Below are positions 11,082 to 22,056 of a stretch of 64,000 nt of DNA, piece by piece. Position 1 is the stretch's first letter. Each line of letters begins with the position of its first letter. The position numbers and the translations under genes were made by a program. The notes beneath the pieces are model-generated. The model saw only the letters and a list, made by a program, of their open reading frames with translations, ran no database searches and had not been told where the DNA came from. The DNA comes from Aureobasidium sp. EXF-3400. Its lineage: Eukaryota; Ascomycota; Dothideomycetes; Dothideales; Saccotheciaceae. The DNA is taken from the NCBI GenBank assembly GCA_024195585.1, contig SWBL01000198.1, positions 29,182 to 93,181 of the forward strand, written 5' to 3'.

Positions 11082-11791
11082 ATGCCAGACATCACGCTAT
11101 ACTTTTTGCAAGCCTCTCGTTGCATTCGCACAGCCTGGCAACTGGAAGAACTAGACCTGGACTACAAACTCGAATTCACCGAGCGCGAGAACGGCAAAGC
11201 ACCCCAGCAATTCAAAGACAACTCTGGCGACGCGTTAGGCAAATTTCCTTTGATCAAAGATGGAGACTTGATCGTGGGAGAAAGTGGTGCTATAGCCGAG
11301 TACGTTGAAGCCTGAGATGCTCTGAGTGGCTTTGCACCTTACTGATGCTTCAAATCAGATATCTGTGTGAGAAATACGACACCTCAAACAAACTCCTTCC
11401 CAAAGACTCGGCCACGCGCGTGCAATGTCTTCGTTGGGTACATGCGGCCGAAGCCACGTATGCGCTGCACGCACTAGCCATCCTCTACACACGCTGGTTC
11501 GGTGCCGACAACCCAGCCGCAGCAGAAAAGACCGAAGAAGGCATGTCAGTCAACGTATGCAAAGACATGGATTTTCTGGAAAAGGAGCTGGGAAAGAGTG
11601 AAGGGAAGTTCTTGGTTGGGGACAGTGTCACCGTGGCTGATTGTATGATGTTGTTTTCGGCACAGTTCATTCTGGCGAGGCAGTTGGGTACCAAAGGCAA
11701 GAAGTGGGAGAAGATTGAAAAGTGGATTGCCGATTGTGAGGCAACGGAGAGCTACAAGCGTGCTCTCGAAAAGACAGGACACAAGCTGTAG
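11082..11791 (+). CDS. Glutathione S-transferase, Gtt1-like
   Basis: Conjugates glutathione to electrophiles; cytosolic or ER-associated in yeast Gtt1. 216 aa from exons 11082-11299 and 11359-11791 with a 59 nt intron (TACTGAT branch site). The junction restores ESGAIAEYLCEKYD, the hallmark end of the thioredoxin-like N-domain with the gamma-glutamyl-binding Glu-Ser. N-domain is residues 1-82 (GKFPLIKDGDLIVGES), followed by an all-helical C-domain with the conserved VADCMM capping element. It follows the P450 on the same strand after 257 bp with its own TATA box, consistent with phase I/phase II partners, though co-regulation is not shown by sequence. Confidence 0.93.
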
Positions 11792-12057
11792 ACGCCCACC
11801 CATCGGGTCATCATAGAGAGATAGATGCATCAGAAAGACCAAAGCACCATGTTGTTTCAAAACAAAGTGACAAGTCACAATGATGTCAAGGGTCGTTTCG
11901 CCAGGGTCTCGAAGCTCCCCCCACTCCCGCCAAGCCTCTTCCAAATGAGACCACGAGATTGAATGTGACCCCCCTCATCTGACCTTCTCTCCTTCTTCCA
12001 CCTACAAACAAAACACCTACTCCAAACCATCTTCCTATACCACACATAAACGTCAAT

Positions 12058-12483
12058 ATGGTCGCCCAAACCGCCGAGTTCAAGAAGGCTATCGAGGACA
12101 GCCGCAAGCTCAAGGCCAAGCCTTCGGATGATGAGCTCCTCCAGGTACCAATGGCCGCAAGCACAAAAGCACGAGGGAACCACGTGGACTGACTGTGGCG
12201 GTATAGCTCTACGGACTGTTCAAGCAGGGTACCCAGGACCCTCCTATCGAGTCCTCTGACAAGCCCGGCATGTTCGACCTCAAGGTAACGCCCGCACTCT
12301 TACTCGAGACTCTCTGCTCGTCAAGTCGAACACACCGCTGACAGACATCTTCCATAACAGGGCAAGGCCAAGAGAAACGCATGGCAGAAGCTCGTCGACG
12401 AGGGTGTCTCGCCTTCGGACGCCCAGAAGAAGTACGTCGCTCTCGTCGAGTCGCTCAAGAAGAAGCACGGTTACACCGGTTAA
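12058..12483 (+). CDS. acb1: Acyl-CoA-binding protein
   Basis: Small cytosolic carrier of long-chain acyl-CoA esters, 95 aa. Three exons: 12058-12144, 12207-12284, 12361-12483; introns of 62 and 76 nt with CTGAC branch sites. The protein spans the whole ACBP fold: FKKAIEDSRKLKAKPSDDELL, then LYGLFKQGTQDPP (the conserved YGLYKQ helix), PGMFDLKGKAKRNAWQKL and a C-terminal KKHGYTG. Residues that bind the CoA adenine and phosphate (Tyr in LYG, Lys in FKQ, Lys in KGKAKRNAW) are present. Length is slightly above the usual 86-92 aa. It ends 217 bp from the convergent tdp1 gene. Confidence 0.96.
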
Positions 12484-12700
12484 ACGTCGACTTTTTCGTC
12501 ATTCGATATACCCCCTTCTGTCATGAATAAAGAGAAGCAATATCATATTATAATCTGCATAACCACTACTCGTTGCCTGGTCTTTCTCTCGTGTTTCATT
12601 TTCTGAGCTACAGGCCACACTCCTGTGCGCTCCTCGACCGAGCCACTGAGCTATCGAGCCATCTTCGACAAATCGGACGCCCTCAGAAGCCATGGTAAGA

Positions 12701-14353
12701 TCACATGTTGGGGTTGTACGTTCCCCACACGACACCTTTCCAGTCAGGTTCCACATGCTGTCTCTCTGCACACCATGGCACCTCGTCCTCGCCATAAGGT
12801 GTAAGTGGCAGGTCGTAGGGCATTCTCACCCCGATAACTTTGTCGACCTCTCCAACGACACCAACCTCTGGCTTGTCCTTCTTGAAAACAGGTACCATAG
12901 CGACTTTTTCTCCAGCATCAGCAAGCCACTGAGGACATACGAGGACGCCAATCTCGAAGCTTTTGATGTTGACATCTCCCTGCTTGTTAGCCATTTCTCC
13001 CCATGCCTGCTTCGACAGATTTGCCGACGTCACCAAAGTCCAGTCAATTCTGTCACAGCTTTCGTCGGAGAATCTGATGAACGTCTTAATGTGTGGCGCA
13101 GCGCGGCGACGACCTGCTTCGCGCACTCCGTTCTGGTCCTCTCTCATGTCGCCTGCCCAAGTGCACAACAGTGGCTTCATGTACCTCAGCTGTGACTTTT
13201 GCATGACCGAATCCAGCTTCATGTGGATTGAGTTCCCGGATTGGTAGCCATCCAACGAACGTCGAATCTCATCAGCCGTGGGAAAGATGACCCGAACGGA
13301 TGGTTTCTTGGCCTTCGGTTGTTGTCCAGCAGTGGTTGTTCCGAGAACATCAAAGAAACCTTCCAGCCACTTCTCGGATGAAGTGCCGACTGAGGATATT
13401 TGGACATTGATCTGAGCTTTGCTTGCGAGTCTGGTTGCCGGAACCTCTGTGAGAACTCGCTCCATACCAGGCCAGCCCCAAAGACTTTGCTTGCTGGTGG
13501 TGGTGTTCGTGCCGACTTGCTGTTTGCCTGGCACACTTGCAACGAGTGCAGCCTTGATAGCAGAGAAGTCATACTTCTTGAGCTGGTTGATTAGAGGTCG
13601 GGTGTGATCTCTGAACTTGTCCTTGTAAGCTTCCAGGTAGTTGAGCAATTCTTGCTTGAACCGAGCGCCAGAGCCTATGGGTGCCTTGGACGTCTCATCC
13701 TCTGCAGTGAACAAGGGCAGGAGTGGTGATCGCCATACTGCTTGACTGAGGTTCGTCCAGTCTTGATGGATCATGTTGGCTGTGTGGATGATGACTTGGG
13801 CGGTATCATCGTGTCTGATGAGTATCATCATTTTCGAATGATGCGTTCCATAAGCAGGTATCCATGTATGTAAAGCCTGAACATTGAGATACTTCTTGGC
13901 CGTGGCCTCGAGATTGATGCGAGCAAGGCTGTTCTTGTCGTGAAAGCCATGGATGATTTTAGTTTGCACTGTATCGCGTACATCTTCATCCAGATGGCTC
14001 ATTATGAAGTCGATATCGTGAAGAAAGTTGAACTGCCATTGCTCCTTAATCATAGGATCTCCAAGGATGTCTGAGAGTGTGACGGTGTCGACATTGGATG
14101 AGGCTGGCAAGTCGTGAATTTTGGTAAGTTGGAATGGCGAGGGTCGTGTGATCGTGTGTTGTTCTTGATGTTGCTTCTCTTTGCCTTTGTTGCGTGCGAG
14201 CGGCGGAGGGCTGATGGTCTCGCCGGTTGATTCATCTAGGTCGGCAGGCCGATCCCAATTGTACTCATCTTTCGGCGGCGACTCACTGCTTGTTGTGGGT
14301 TCATCAACACGTACTCTCTTGCTCGGTCGCCCACTGTCTGGAAAGTCGGCCAT
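12701..14353 (-). CDS. tdp1: Tyrosyl-DNA phosphodiesterase 1
   Basis: Nuclear repair enzyme that hydrolyses the 3'-phosphotyrosyl bond of stalled topoisomerase I-DNA complexes. Uninterrupted 550 aa frame starting at ATG 14353. Two HKD half-sites are intact: H172-x-K174 within YGTHHSKMMIL, then NMI; and H421-x-K423 within APHIKTF, followed by SANLS near 443-447. The first 70 residues are polar and probably carry the nuclear signal (PSKRVRVDE). The C-terminal WGTYNPNM-type ending and PYDLPLTPY match fungal Tdp1. The gene is intronless and convergent with the acyl-CoA-binding protein gene. Confidence 0.96.
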   Translation of the reverse strand: MADFPDSGRPSKRVRVDEPTTSSESPPKDEYNWDRPADLDESTGETISPPPLARNKGKEKQHQEQHTITRPSPFQLTKIHDLPASSNVDTVTLSDILGDPMIKEQWQFNFLHDIDFIMSHLDEDVRDTVQTKIIHGFHDKNSLARINLEATAKKYLNVQALHTWIPAYGTHHSKMMILIRHDDTAQVIIHTANMIHQDWTNLSQAVWRSPLLPLFTAEDETSKAPIGSGARFKQELLNYLEAYKDKFRDHTRPLINQLKKYDFSAIKAALVASVPGKQQVGTNTTTSKQSLWGWPGMERVLTEVPATRLASKAQINVQISSVGTSSEKWLEGFFDVLGTTTAGQQPKAKKPSVRVIFPTADEIRRSLDGYQSGNSIHMKLDSVMQKSQLRYMKPLLCTWAGDMREDQNGVREAGRRRAAPHIKTFIRFSDESCDRIDWTLVTSANLSKQAWGEMANKQGDVNIKSFEIGVLVCPQWLADAGEKVAMVPVFKKDKPEVGVVGEVDKVIGVRMPYDLPLTPYGEDEVPWCAERQHVEPDWKGVVWGTYNPNM

Positions 14354-14883
14354 GATGATTCTGTTGATAAGTGTGTAGTCTGTGTTTAATTAGAGTTGCT
14401 GAGGTAGATGACCCTGGCAGCTTCGCGGCTGCCTCACCGGACGATGTCAACCTCAGACGCTCTTTTCGTATGAGCGACACTCTCTAATGTTTGCACATCA
14501 ATTTCGAAATTATGTGACAAGAGGCTTGATAGTTGCAGTGCGCAGGGAATCAAGCCATAAAATTACACGACATTTCTGTACAGTCTTGGAATTCACGCGA
14601 CAACACGCAGTATGAAAGAGGATGGTAATAAGTAGAGTAAAAGCATTGGTTTCATGCACTAAATACGTCGTCAAAGATAAGCCATCCACATCAAACACTA
14701 TAGTACCTATATAAGCAACAAGATTGAAGAGTATACGCCAACCGTCTAACCAAGACAGACCCCGAATATCCAGATTTTAGATCGTGATCTCATAAGAAGA
14801 AGAAAAGGGAAAACAAAAGGCCGAAAGAGAATCGTATGTACAAAAAAGAAGGTCCAAGCAGGTTGGAAGCCAAGGGCAAAGAT
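14354..14883. other. Intergenic, tdp1 promoter side
   Basis: No gene seen. It holds the tdp1 upstream region and the 3' flank of the next minus-strand gene; AT-rich between about 14700 and 14850. Confidence 0.5.
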
Positions 14884-16944
14884 TTACTGCCCACCCAAAC
14901 GTCCCCAGGCGGTGATGACATCCAGGTCTACGCTGTCCATGGTTTTGACACTGTTGCGGTATCTGTCTGCTTCGCTGCTGGTCTCGCTATCACTGCCAGC
15001 CACATTGAATTTCGAGCCGTGGGTACTAAACTCAGGAGTCATGGCTGAACTGCAAGTCCCGGCGAGAGAGGGAGAGTAGGTGCGTGTAGGAAGCGGCAGG
15101 AGGTCGAGAGAAGAGAGCTCAAGGTCTGGTGCTAGCCGATAAGGATCGGCCGTGTTCTCAAACGGGACGAGTCTGTTTTGACTCGAGCTTGCAGATTTGG
15201 GTGGTTGTTGGAAACAAAGAGCTTGCAGTTGTTCGGTAGGTGCCTCCAGCTCGGCCAGCATGTATGAGTGAGGCGTGGACATATCTGATGATCTGTTGGT
15301 GTGTTTCTCGTCGAGACCGAAGTAGTTCATGTCCTGTGTTTCGTGAACGATCCTGTTGCTCGGAGGTGCAGGGAAAGCAGTGCCTTCAGGCGCGTCGAGC
15401 ATGAGACCTATACTCATAGCACTGCCCCTCGAAAAGGTCGATGAAGCGGTGCTTCTAATGACAGAGTTCTTACGATCGTAGTGAGAAGGCTGACTGGATG
15501 ACTCGTGTCTTCGAGAAGGGTGGGTAGACTGGGTCTGCATCTCGGCTCTCTTGCGACGCATCATCTCGAGCAGGGCCATCTCTTCTTGGGTGACGGCCAT
15601 GACATGAGACTGTCCGGTGGTGGAGGCGCTGGCAGCACTCTGCATACCAGTCGATGTAACGCTTGTGGCTCGCGTACGTCCAGGAGACGAGAAATGGTAA
15701 GACTTTTGTTTCCGTAGAGGAGCGGGAACAGCGCTGACGTCTGAGTACTGCTGATACTGAGCAGGAAGAGGAGGTAGAGGAGTTCGATAAGCAAGCTCCA
15801 GGTTATCAGCGTGGATAATGGGAATGGAGCCAGAGGTCATTGTTGTTTGCATGCTGAAGGTTGACTGTCTCGTAGCAGCAGTTTTGTTCCAGCTCACAGA
15901 GTCGGACATCGGTCCACTTGCAGTAGTCGAGGGGTCTGCCCATCTAGGGGGTGAAGAAGGTTCGGATTGATAGTCCTCTTCATCGGATGAGAGATTCAGC
16001 ATGCTGCGTTCCTGGAGATTTTGGTTCTGCGAGTGTGCTTGGTGTGTCGAGCTCTGGTAGTGGAAGTAGTCGGATGACGAGCCTTCACAATTGGGCGTGA
16101 CACGCGAGGTAGGTGCGACTCTTGATCTTCCAGGACCAAGTGCTGGGTTAAAGGCAGACTGGTGGATGGTTTCGGCGGGAGTAACGACTTCAGGCAGATC
16201 GTCGTCGGATGAGTCCAGACCTTCAAACCAATGCTTGATTCCCTTCGGCGGCCTGCGCACGTTGATCTTTGCATTTTCGGTAGCGTTTCGGTCAAAGGCA
16301 GTGGCCTGGATGCGGTGGCTAGCGGTACCTGAGGAGGCAGGTCGGACGGATGAAAGATCGCTATCCTGGCGAGCGCGAGTCGAGACAGGTACCGGCGGCG
16401 GTGGTGGTAGAGGCAGAACTGCTGTGGATCCGTGGTTGGTTGAAGGCCTCGTCATTTTGTCCTTCCCCTTGTCCTTGTCCTTTCCCTTGTCCTTGTTCTT
16501 TGATTTGTGTCGTGAGAAGAGTCTGGAAAAATCGACCTTGTGGCTGCGTTGGAGTGGCTGCGGGATGGGCGGAGGTACGGCGGCATCGGTCATAATTGCA
16601 TTCTTGCGCGACGCGGAATAAAGATCGGGCTGACTGGCGGCAGCGTGCAGAGTCGGGCGGGGTCTGGCAGGCTGTGTGAGGAAGGGGTCGGTGTGGTTGC
16701 TGGGTAGGCGATTGAACCTCGCCTTGTCCAACTCGGGCATGTTCTGGTAGGGCTCCATGTGCAACTTTGGCCAGATCTGGAGAGTCCCTGCGGCACCCAT
16801 GGCTGAATCGGCTCCTCGTTCGTTGGCCAATGTGTATCCTATGCTGTCCTGGAAGCGGCGCTCGACGTCTGGGGGCGTATCGAAATCCTGGTCGTGAAAC
16901 GAGTACAGAGGCCTGGGAGGGCGCGTGGGCGCCGTGGACGCCAT
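14884..16944 (-). CDS. Hypothetical low-complexity protein
   Basis: 686 aa, intronless, not recognised. The start chosen is ATG 16944 (MASTAPTRPPRPLY) because upstream in-frame codons look like leader sequence. Visible features: an ordered-looking N-terminus with YSFHDQDFDTPPDVERRF, a strongly basic lysine-rich tract at about 146-163 (alternating Lys with Asp/Gly/Asn), a polyproline run soon after it, and a long Ser/Thr/Gln-rich remainder with many SP/TP sites. The C-terminus ends DVITAWGRLGGQ. It is probably mostly disordered and could be nuclear or a signalling scaffold, but nothing in the sequence decides this. Confidence 0.78.
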   Translation of the reverse strand: MASTAPTRPPRPLYSFHDQDFDTPPDVERRFQDSIGYTLANERGADSAMGAAGTLQIWPKLHMEPYQNMPELDKARFNRLPSNHTDPFLTQPARPRPTLHAAASQPDLYSASRKNAIMTDAAVPPPIPQPLQRSHKVDFSRLFSRHKSKNKDKGKDKDKGKDKMTRPSTNHGSTAVLPLPPPPPVPVSTRARQDSDLSSVRPASSGTASHRIQATAFDRNATENAKINVRRPPKGIKHWFEGLDSSDDDLPEVVTPAETIHQSAFNPALGPGRSRVAPTSRVTPNCEGSSSDYFHYQSSTHQAHSQNQNLQERSMLNLSSDEEDYQSEPSSPPRWADPSTTASGPMSDSVSWNKTAATRQSTFSMQTTMTSGSIPIIHADNLELAYRTPLPPLPAQYQQYSDVSAVPAPLRKQKSYHFSSPGRTRATSVTSTGMQSAASASTTGQSHVMAVTQEEMALLEMMRRKRAEMQTQSTHPSRRHESSSQPSHYDRKNSVIRSTASSTFSRGSAMSIGLMLDAPEGTAFPAPPSNRIVHETQDMNYFGLDEKHTNRSSDMSTPHSYMLAELEAPTEQLQALCFQQPPKSASSSQNRLVPFENTADPYRLAPDLELSSLDLLPLPTRTYSPSLAGTCSSAMTPEFSTHGSKFNVAGSDSETSSEADRYRNSVKTMDSVDLDVITAWGRLGGQ

Positions 16945-18266
16945 GGTCGTTATGAAGCAGACGCAGACGCAGAAAAGCCCAACAGGCTCCCCCTGTAGAC
17001 TCCTTATCGATGGACCGGCCAACGGCTTTCTTGACGTGCAGCGTGCAGACTTGCAATACGCAACGGGCGGCGACGTACAAACTCTCGAGAGACGCGGTTG
17101 TGGATGTCGCCAGGCAGGACGCCAAGTTGAAGCCTCGTCCGGGGCGTGTGAAAAGACAAAAGACCTGCGATCTTGCCGATTCACGTCAGAACCGGTACGC
17201 TATCACAGAATGGTGGATGCGTCAGGGGCGATTCTGTTGCTGCTGACGGGCGCGCGTGCTCGCTGTCAACGACAAAGAGGTCATGGATGCTGCACCAATC
17301 TGCAGCCTACAACTGCTTCCACACTCAGACCGAGCCCGAAAATCAGGGAATCATTTACCCCAATCTCCTGCGACCCAAATGTCGCAAGTTCGCAACTCGC
17401 CATGTCGGCAGCTTGGTTAGCTTCCGTGGAGTCCACTTTGTCCCGACCTTTGTGGCTTTGGGTCCGTCCCTCGCTAAACCGCTCGAGACTGGACTCAGCA
17501 TCAGGGGCCGACTGGTTTAGCGCGAGCCGCCGAACTTCAAAGGATCGAATCCATTTCTCGTCGACAAACTTTCTCTTGAAACGTGGGGATCCACTTGCTG
17601 TTGTAGAATCGTCGTCCTCCTTCGACTTTGTTCAACTTGTCGCGATTCAAGGCCTGCATCCCCTAGTTCTTCTCTCTGCACAACATAACCTTATCCCTAC
17701 CAGCCGTGAACCATGACAAAATCGCGAGTCTCCACTCTGCCTCTGTTTTGATCTGCTGCGAATCAATATCAACCCCTCAGCGCACAGCCCATGATCCTCT
17801 CTCACGCAATCGCCTGTCTCGGATAATTAAATGATCAAATATGGACATTTTTCGCACGCTCCATCCTCCCCTTCCTAGTTGTATATGTACACGGTTGATC
17901 AATAAAAAAGATGGTAGGTCGTCCACTGAGACCGGCTACTTGTCACGCCTTTTAATGGACCCGAGTCCTACCCGAGAGGGATCGTGCACATTCGAAGCTC
18001 ATATATCGTTACACACGATGGTGGAAGTAGGCTGGAAGTGCCAATCCGAGTCGATCATCATTCTTGTGTTGCTGTCTGTTTCGCGCTACCTCAAGCCACA
18101 CAGTTATCTACGCCTTGCTCTTTGTAAGTATATGCTCATTATTCATCCTCCGCGCCATTTGCCATTGATAAGTGATACCAACACGAACTGTCCATATCTT
18201 TGCTGCTCGTTGCTTGAGCGAAGCCCTAGACCCGCACAAAATCTCTCGCACGAGTCACAACCATGC
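16945..18266. other. Intergenic between hypothetical gene and hop1
   Basis: 1.3 kb holding the promoter of the minus-strand hypothetical gene and the 3' flank of hop1. Several open stretches occur on the plus strand but none has a domain or plausible intron chain. Confidence 0.5.
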
Positions 18267-20875
18267 TTACGAGTCACCCTTGAATCGTTTCGACTTGATG
18301 CCTGGGTTGTCTCTGGATGGAAGGGTCTTGGTGTTGATGAACAAGCCGAATTTGGCCTCGTTCATCTGTGGCGTAGGGGTTCTCAATCTTGGCGACTGGC
18401 GAACTGGTGTTGCTTGCTCGATTAACTCAAGTCCTTCTAACTGGCTGGTCCTTGCTCTTTTCTTCGTAGCGGGAGTCATCTTTTTGCTCGCGTTTGCGGT
18501 CATCGTTCTCTTCTGCTCCGGCGAGACACTGACTGTCGCCCTGCTGGGAGGTACAAGAATCGGATATCTTACTCTCAGTGCCTGTACCACATCTGCGCCC
18601 GGGTCGTGTGACAGCATGGCATCGGAAAACTATACAGTCAGCATCACTATCATGCTAACGAAAACGACCAGCCTTACATGATGTCCCACGACTTGGCATG
18701 GATCAAAGAGCTTTGCAAGAGAACCCATATACTCTGGTGTGCTGACCACGTCCGGGAAGGTTATCGTGCCTGGTGAGTTTCGCGTGGAGCGTCCGCCCTG
18801 CTCCACAACAAACCCTTGTGAACCCAGAGACGTGACTAGTCTTGCGACTTTGTCGGACTGCATGTCTGTTGATGCAATCATTATCAGCATTCCATAAGGC
18901 TGGAGTCGTCGATACATACTGAGCTTTCTACTCAAATCCACTGCGCTATCAACTTCTTTGGACAGTAGCAGATCCATGATTCTCCGCTCCAATGCCAGTT
19001 CGCAGAGTCTTGCAAGAGTGGCTCTATCCACTATGCGACCAAGCAAACAGAGGTGGCAGACGTGTTGTGGGGGTTGGTGGTTGTGAGCATCCAGATAGCC
19101 TTGACAGATAGAGTGCTGTTGCACACCGCAGATACTGCACCGAGTCTGTAGCAAAGGTCAGCTCGATCCGCTAGGAGTATCTGCAAACATACCATCTCTT
19201 CCGTCAGGTCGTGAAGCTGGCACCTACAGCTCGTGATGGACGTGTTCACGAGGGTAGCAGTCGGTCTTTTCTGAAGTTCACACGTTACACCCCACAGACG
19301 ATATGCTGTTTCGCTTGTAAGAACATCGTAGGCTTTCATGTGCTCAGCCAATTCTGGATCTGCACTGCTGTTATTGATTATTTGACTGGCATTTGTCCTG
19401 GCTTGGGTCTTAACATTGTCCTCGCGACGTGGGCTAGGCATCAACTGCATCGCGAGTCAGTTCCTGAACAAGCCTGGGCAACTCTTGACTTACCATGTTA
19501 TCCAGTGAGCTCCTGCGCTGCATGTCGTCATCGATTTGCGATGCACTCGAGATGCCTGAATGTATTGATTGCTCTGAAATGGCAGGAGTCGAAGCCGTAG
19601 GATTCACTGAAGAAGCCCTGGCTCTGTCAGATTGGATCGCATCCTGGGGTGTGTCCGGAATGGCCGAGGCGGCAGATGTTCTTCTACTCTGAGTGGGCGA
19701 GGATGTTCTTGGTTGCATAGGGTATCCTCCATCTGAGAGCGTCGGCGTCCTGGTAGGGCAACGGTCTTCAGGCTTGCGAGATCGAAGATCCTGGGACATT
19801 CGTCTAGTGTTGGAATGCTCGTGCTGGAGGGATGCGATCCGAAGAGCAAGCCTAGCGTTGTGAGTAAGCGACAAGTGTTGTTTCTTAGCTTGTAACTTAC
19901 TTGTGATGATGTCCGGTGATGAGGCCCAGATCTGCGGTGTGCGGTTGCCAACCGGCAAATCCTTGAACGGATGGACGAGATTGTGTTTTAAGGTAGCCCT
20001 TTGGCTCCCATCCGTCCTGCTTGTATAGTATACTGGGTTGAATATAGCAGTCATCTTTGATCTTGAGTTAGCCAAACAACTAGATGGGGATGAGGTTAAT
20101 AGGCGTCTTACCCGGCAGTTGTGGAAGTTCTCCGCATTGGTCGTACACTCTGCGAAGTAGGCTGATGACAGAACCATGAATGTCAAGGCTCGGATCATAC
20201 ACATCCTCATTTCCAAGACTGGTCTCGAGACTTTGTACCTCACGCTCGCCTTCAGTGTTGTAGACGATGCGAAACGCCCAAAGCTCGAGAGAGTTGGTCT
20301 CAGCCTCAGGATTGTTCAGGAATGGAATACGCAAGGCATGCAGTGTTCCTCGATGTAACGCCTCGAATGCTGTGTCCTGCCAAACGATCAAGTTAGTGTT
20401 GGATCGCCGTTCCAGTCGTGTAACCTACAAGAGAATCGAGGAACTGGTCTACGCGGACGCTTCGACCTCTTTTGAGCAGTGGAACATTCAACGTTGTGGG
20501 CTCGGACGATCTCGTTGAAGTGCTGGACGGTGAAGATGGCTGACGTCGGCTAGGGTGTTTATTGTTCAACAGTCCTTCGAAGGTGTAGAGTTCATCATCT
20601 TCGGTAAACTCAACCGTATCGAATGCCAGAGCAGGGAATATTCCTCTTTGACGTGTTAGCGCACTCTGTTCGCAATGCCAACAGGAGATTATCACCTTAT
20701 GCGAAAAAGCATGCTGGCCTATATGCGTGTTAGTTAAAGGAAATGAGGGCGTGAGACGATTTGGAGTTGCACTGACTGAGGTATAGAGCATGACTTGCAC
20801 CGTCTCGGTGCTCTGCTTTTGGGTCAACTTGGTCTTGGTAACCACCGCCTGGCGTTGAGCCACGACTTGAGCCAT
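18267..20875 (-). CDS. hop1: Meiotic HORMA-domain axis protein, Hop1 type, with PHD finger
   Basis: Chromosome-axis protein needed for meiotic double-strand breaks and homologue synapsis. My model has nine exons: 20875-20777, 20718-20696 (23 nt), 20645-20429, 20376-20112, 20054-19901, 19851-19494, 19444-19193, 19145-18678 and 18629-18267, giving 732 aa. All eight introns are 47-58 nt, most with CTAAC or CTGAC branch sites, and all phases agree. The HORMA domain covers about residues 18-230 (TQKQSTETVQVMLYTS, RGIFPALAF, KRGRSVRVDQFLDSL, EALHRGTLHALRIPFLNN, LELWAFRIVYNT). A serine-rich linker follows. Residues 445-489 form a C4HC3 PHD finger (C445, C447, C459, C462, H467, C470, C486, C489), then a region suited to a winged helix, as in yeast Hop1. 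The basic C-terminus could hold the closure motif. Its upstream region is shared with the YTH gene. Confidence 0.9.
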
Positions 20876-22056
20876 AATCGTGACGAGAATCAGACCGTAG
20901 AGAGGGAAAAGAAACAATCAATGTGGGAGTGCAGAGGGTTTCGAGAGCGGGGCAGAATCAAAGTTGGACATAAACAGAAGGCACCTGGAAGATTGAGGCA
21001 AGTGCCATCCCGAAGCCAGGCGCTCTTTCTCCGATGTACGAGCACAAGAAGCAAGTCTTGATCCAATGTCAAAGACTCTGCTAGACACCTACCTATATTC
21101 GAGACTTTTCATATCTGACGATAGTGCTCATTGAAGCATGAAAAGTGCTATGCCTGGCTCCGAAAATGTATAGCAATAGCTTACACACTGCTGGACCTCT
21201 TGCACTCGACTCGATACAGCACATTATCTTCTTAGAACACGACTTTTGTTCTCGAAAGGACTCAGATAGACATGCATTACAAGAATGGTGTCCTTCTGGC
21301 ATAAGTGTGATGGTTGCCTGGTGGTCGAGCAAGCTTCGGTTATTCATGCCGATTATGTCTTTCGGCTACGGTAGTTACTCGGAGAAAGACACCGAAGTCC
21401 GTGCCGACCAGCAGACCTCATGGCGTCGAGGATAGCAGTGCTTCAATTTCACTTTCTGTCTTACTGCAAGAAAACATTGTCGTTGACCAAGATGTTCGCT
21501 CGAGAATCGTCCGCTGAAATACCCTGTCGACGGTAACACCGAATATGTACATTCAGTACCGACATATACTGGACCGTTGCTCATGCGTAGAAACCACGAG
21601 GCCCATCACCGTCGTTCTTATACGATGCCAGAGATTAGTAGACTCATACTCATGTGAGGTTGGTATCTACCTGTCATATGAAGATGTGCAGCTTCCAAAG
21701 CCATGCTGCAGGTGTTGTATCCCTTGAAGCCGTGTTGCTGGCTCAAGCGTATTTCATTTTCAATTTTGTTTTTTTCTGCCTGTCAAGTGAAGAAAGAAAC
21801 AGAGTGTTGTTCCTATCGTTGTCCCTCATCTCTGGTTCATCTTGAGCTTCTTACGCGTTCACTTTACGATCAATTTTCACCGTGCGTCTGAACGCTTCTC
21901 AAATCCTGTTCGTCTTGCTCTCCTCACAACAAACCGGCATAACTCGTTACACGCCATCTTACTTCCATCATCTGATCCAACAACACTGCGTAAAAGTACA
22001 TCATTCTGGTGACGGCGGCTGCCCTCAAGCTTGCTAACACATGAGCAGCATCCATC
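20876..22056. other. Divergent intergenic region, hop1/YTH
   Basis: 1.18 kb between two outward-facing genes. I see no coding sequence in it. A pyrimidine-rich tract with TTTTGTTTTTTTC near 21757-21776 lies some 280 bp before the YTH-gene ATG. Confidence 0.55.

Noticed and set aside
12600..12670. tRNA-like sequence on the minus strand (TAGCTCAGTGG A-box look-alike with a CAGG/CCTG stem)
   Set aside because: No B box or T arm and no acceptor pairing; at best a fragment of a tRNA.
16925..17716. 263-codon plus-strand frame near 17 kb
   Set aside because: Overlaps the 5' end of the minus-strand hypothetical gene; no recognisable features.
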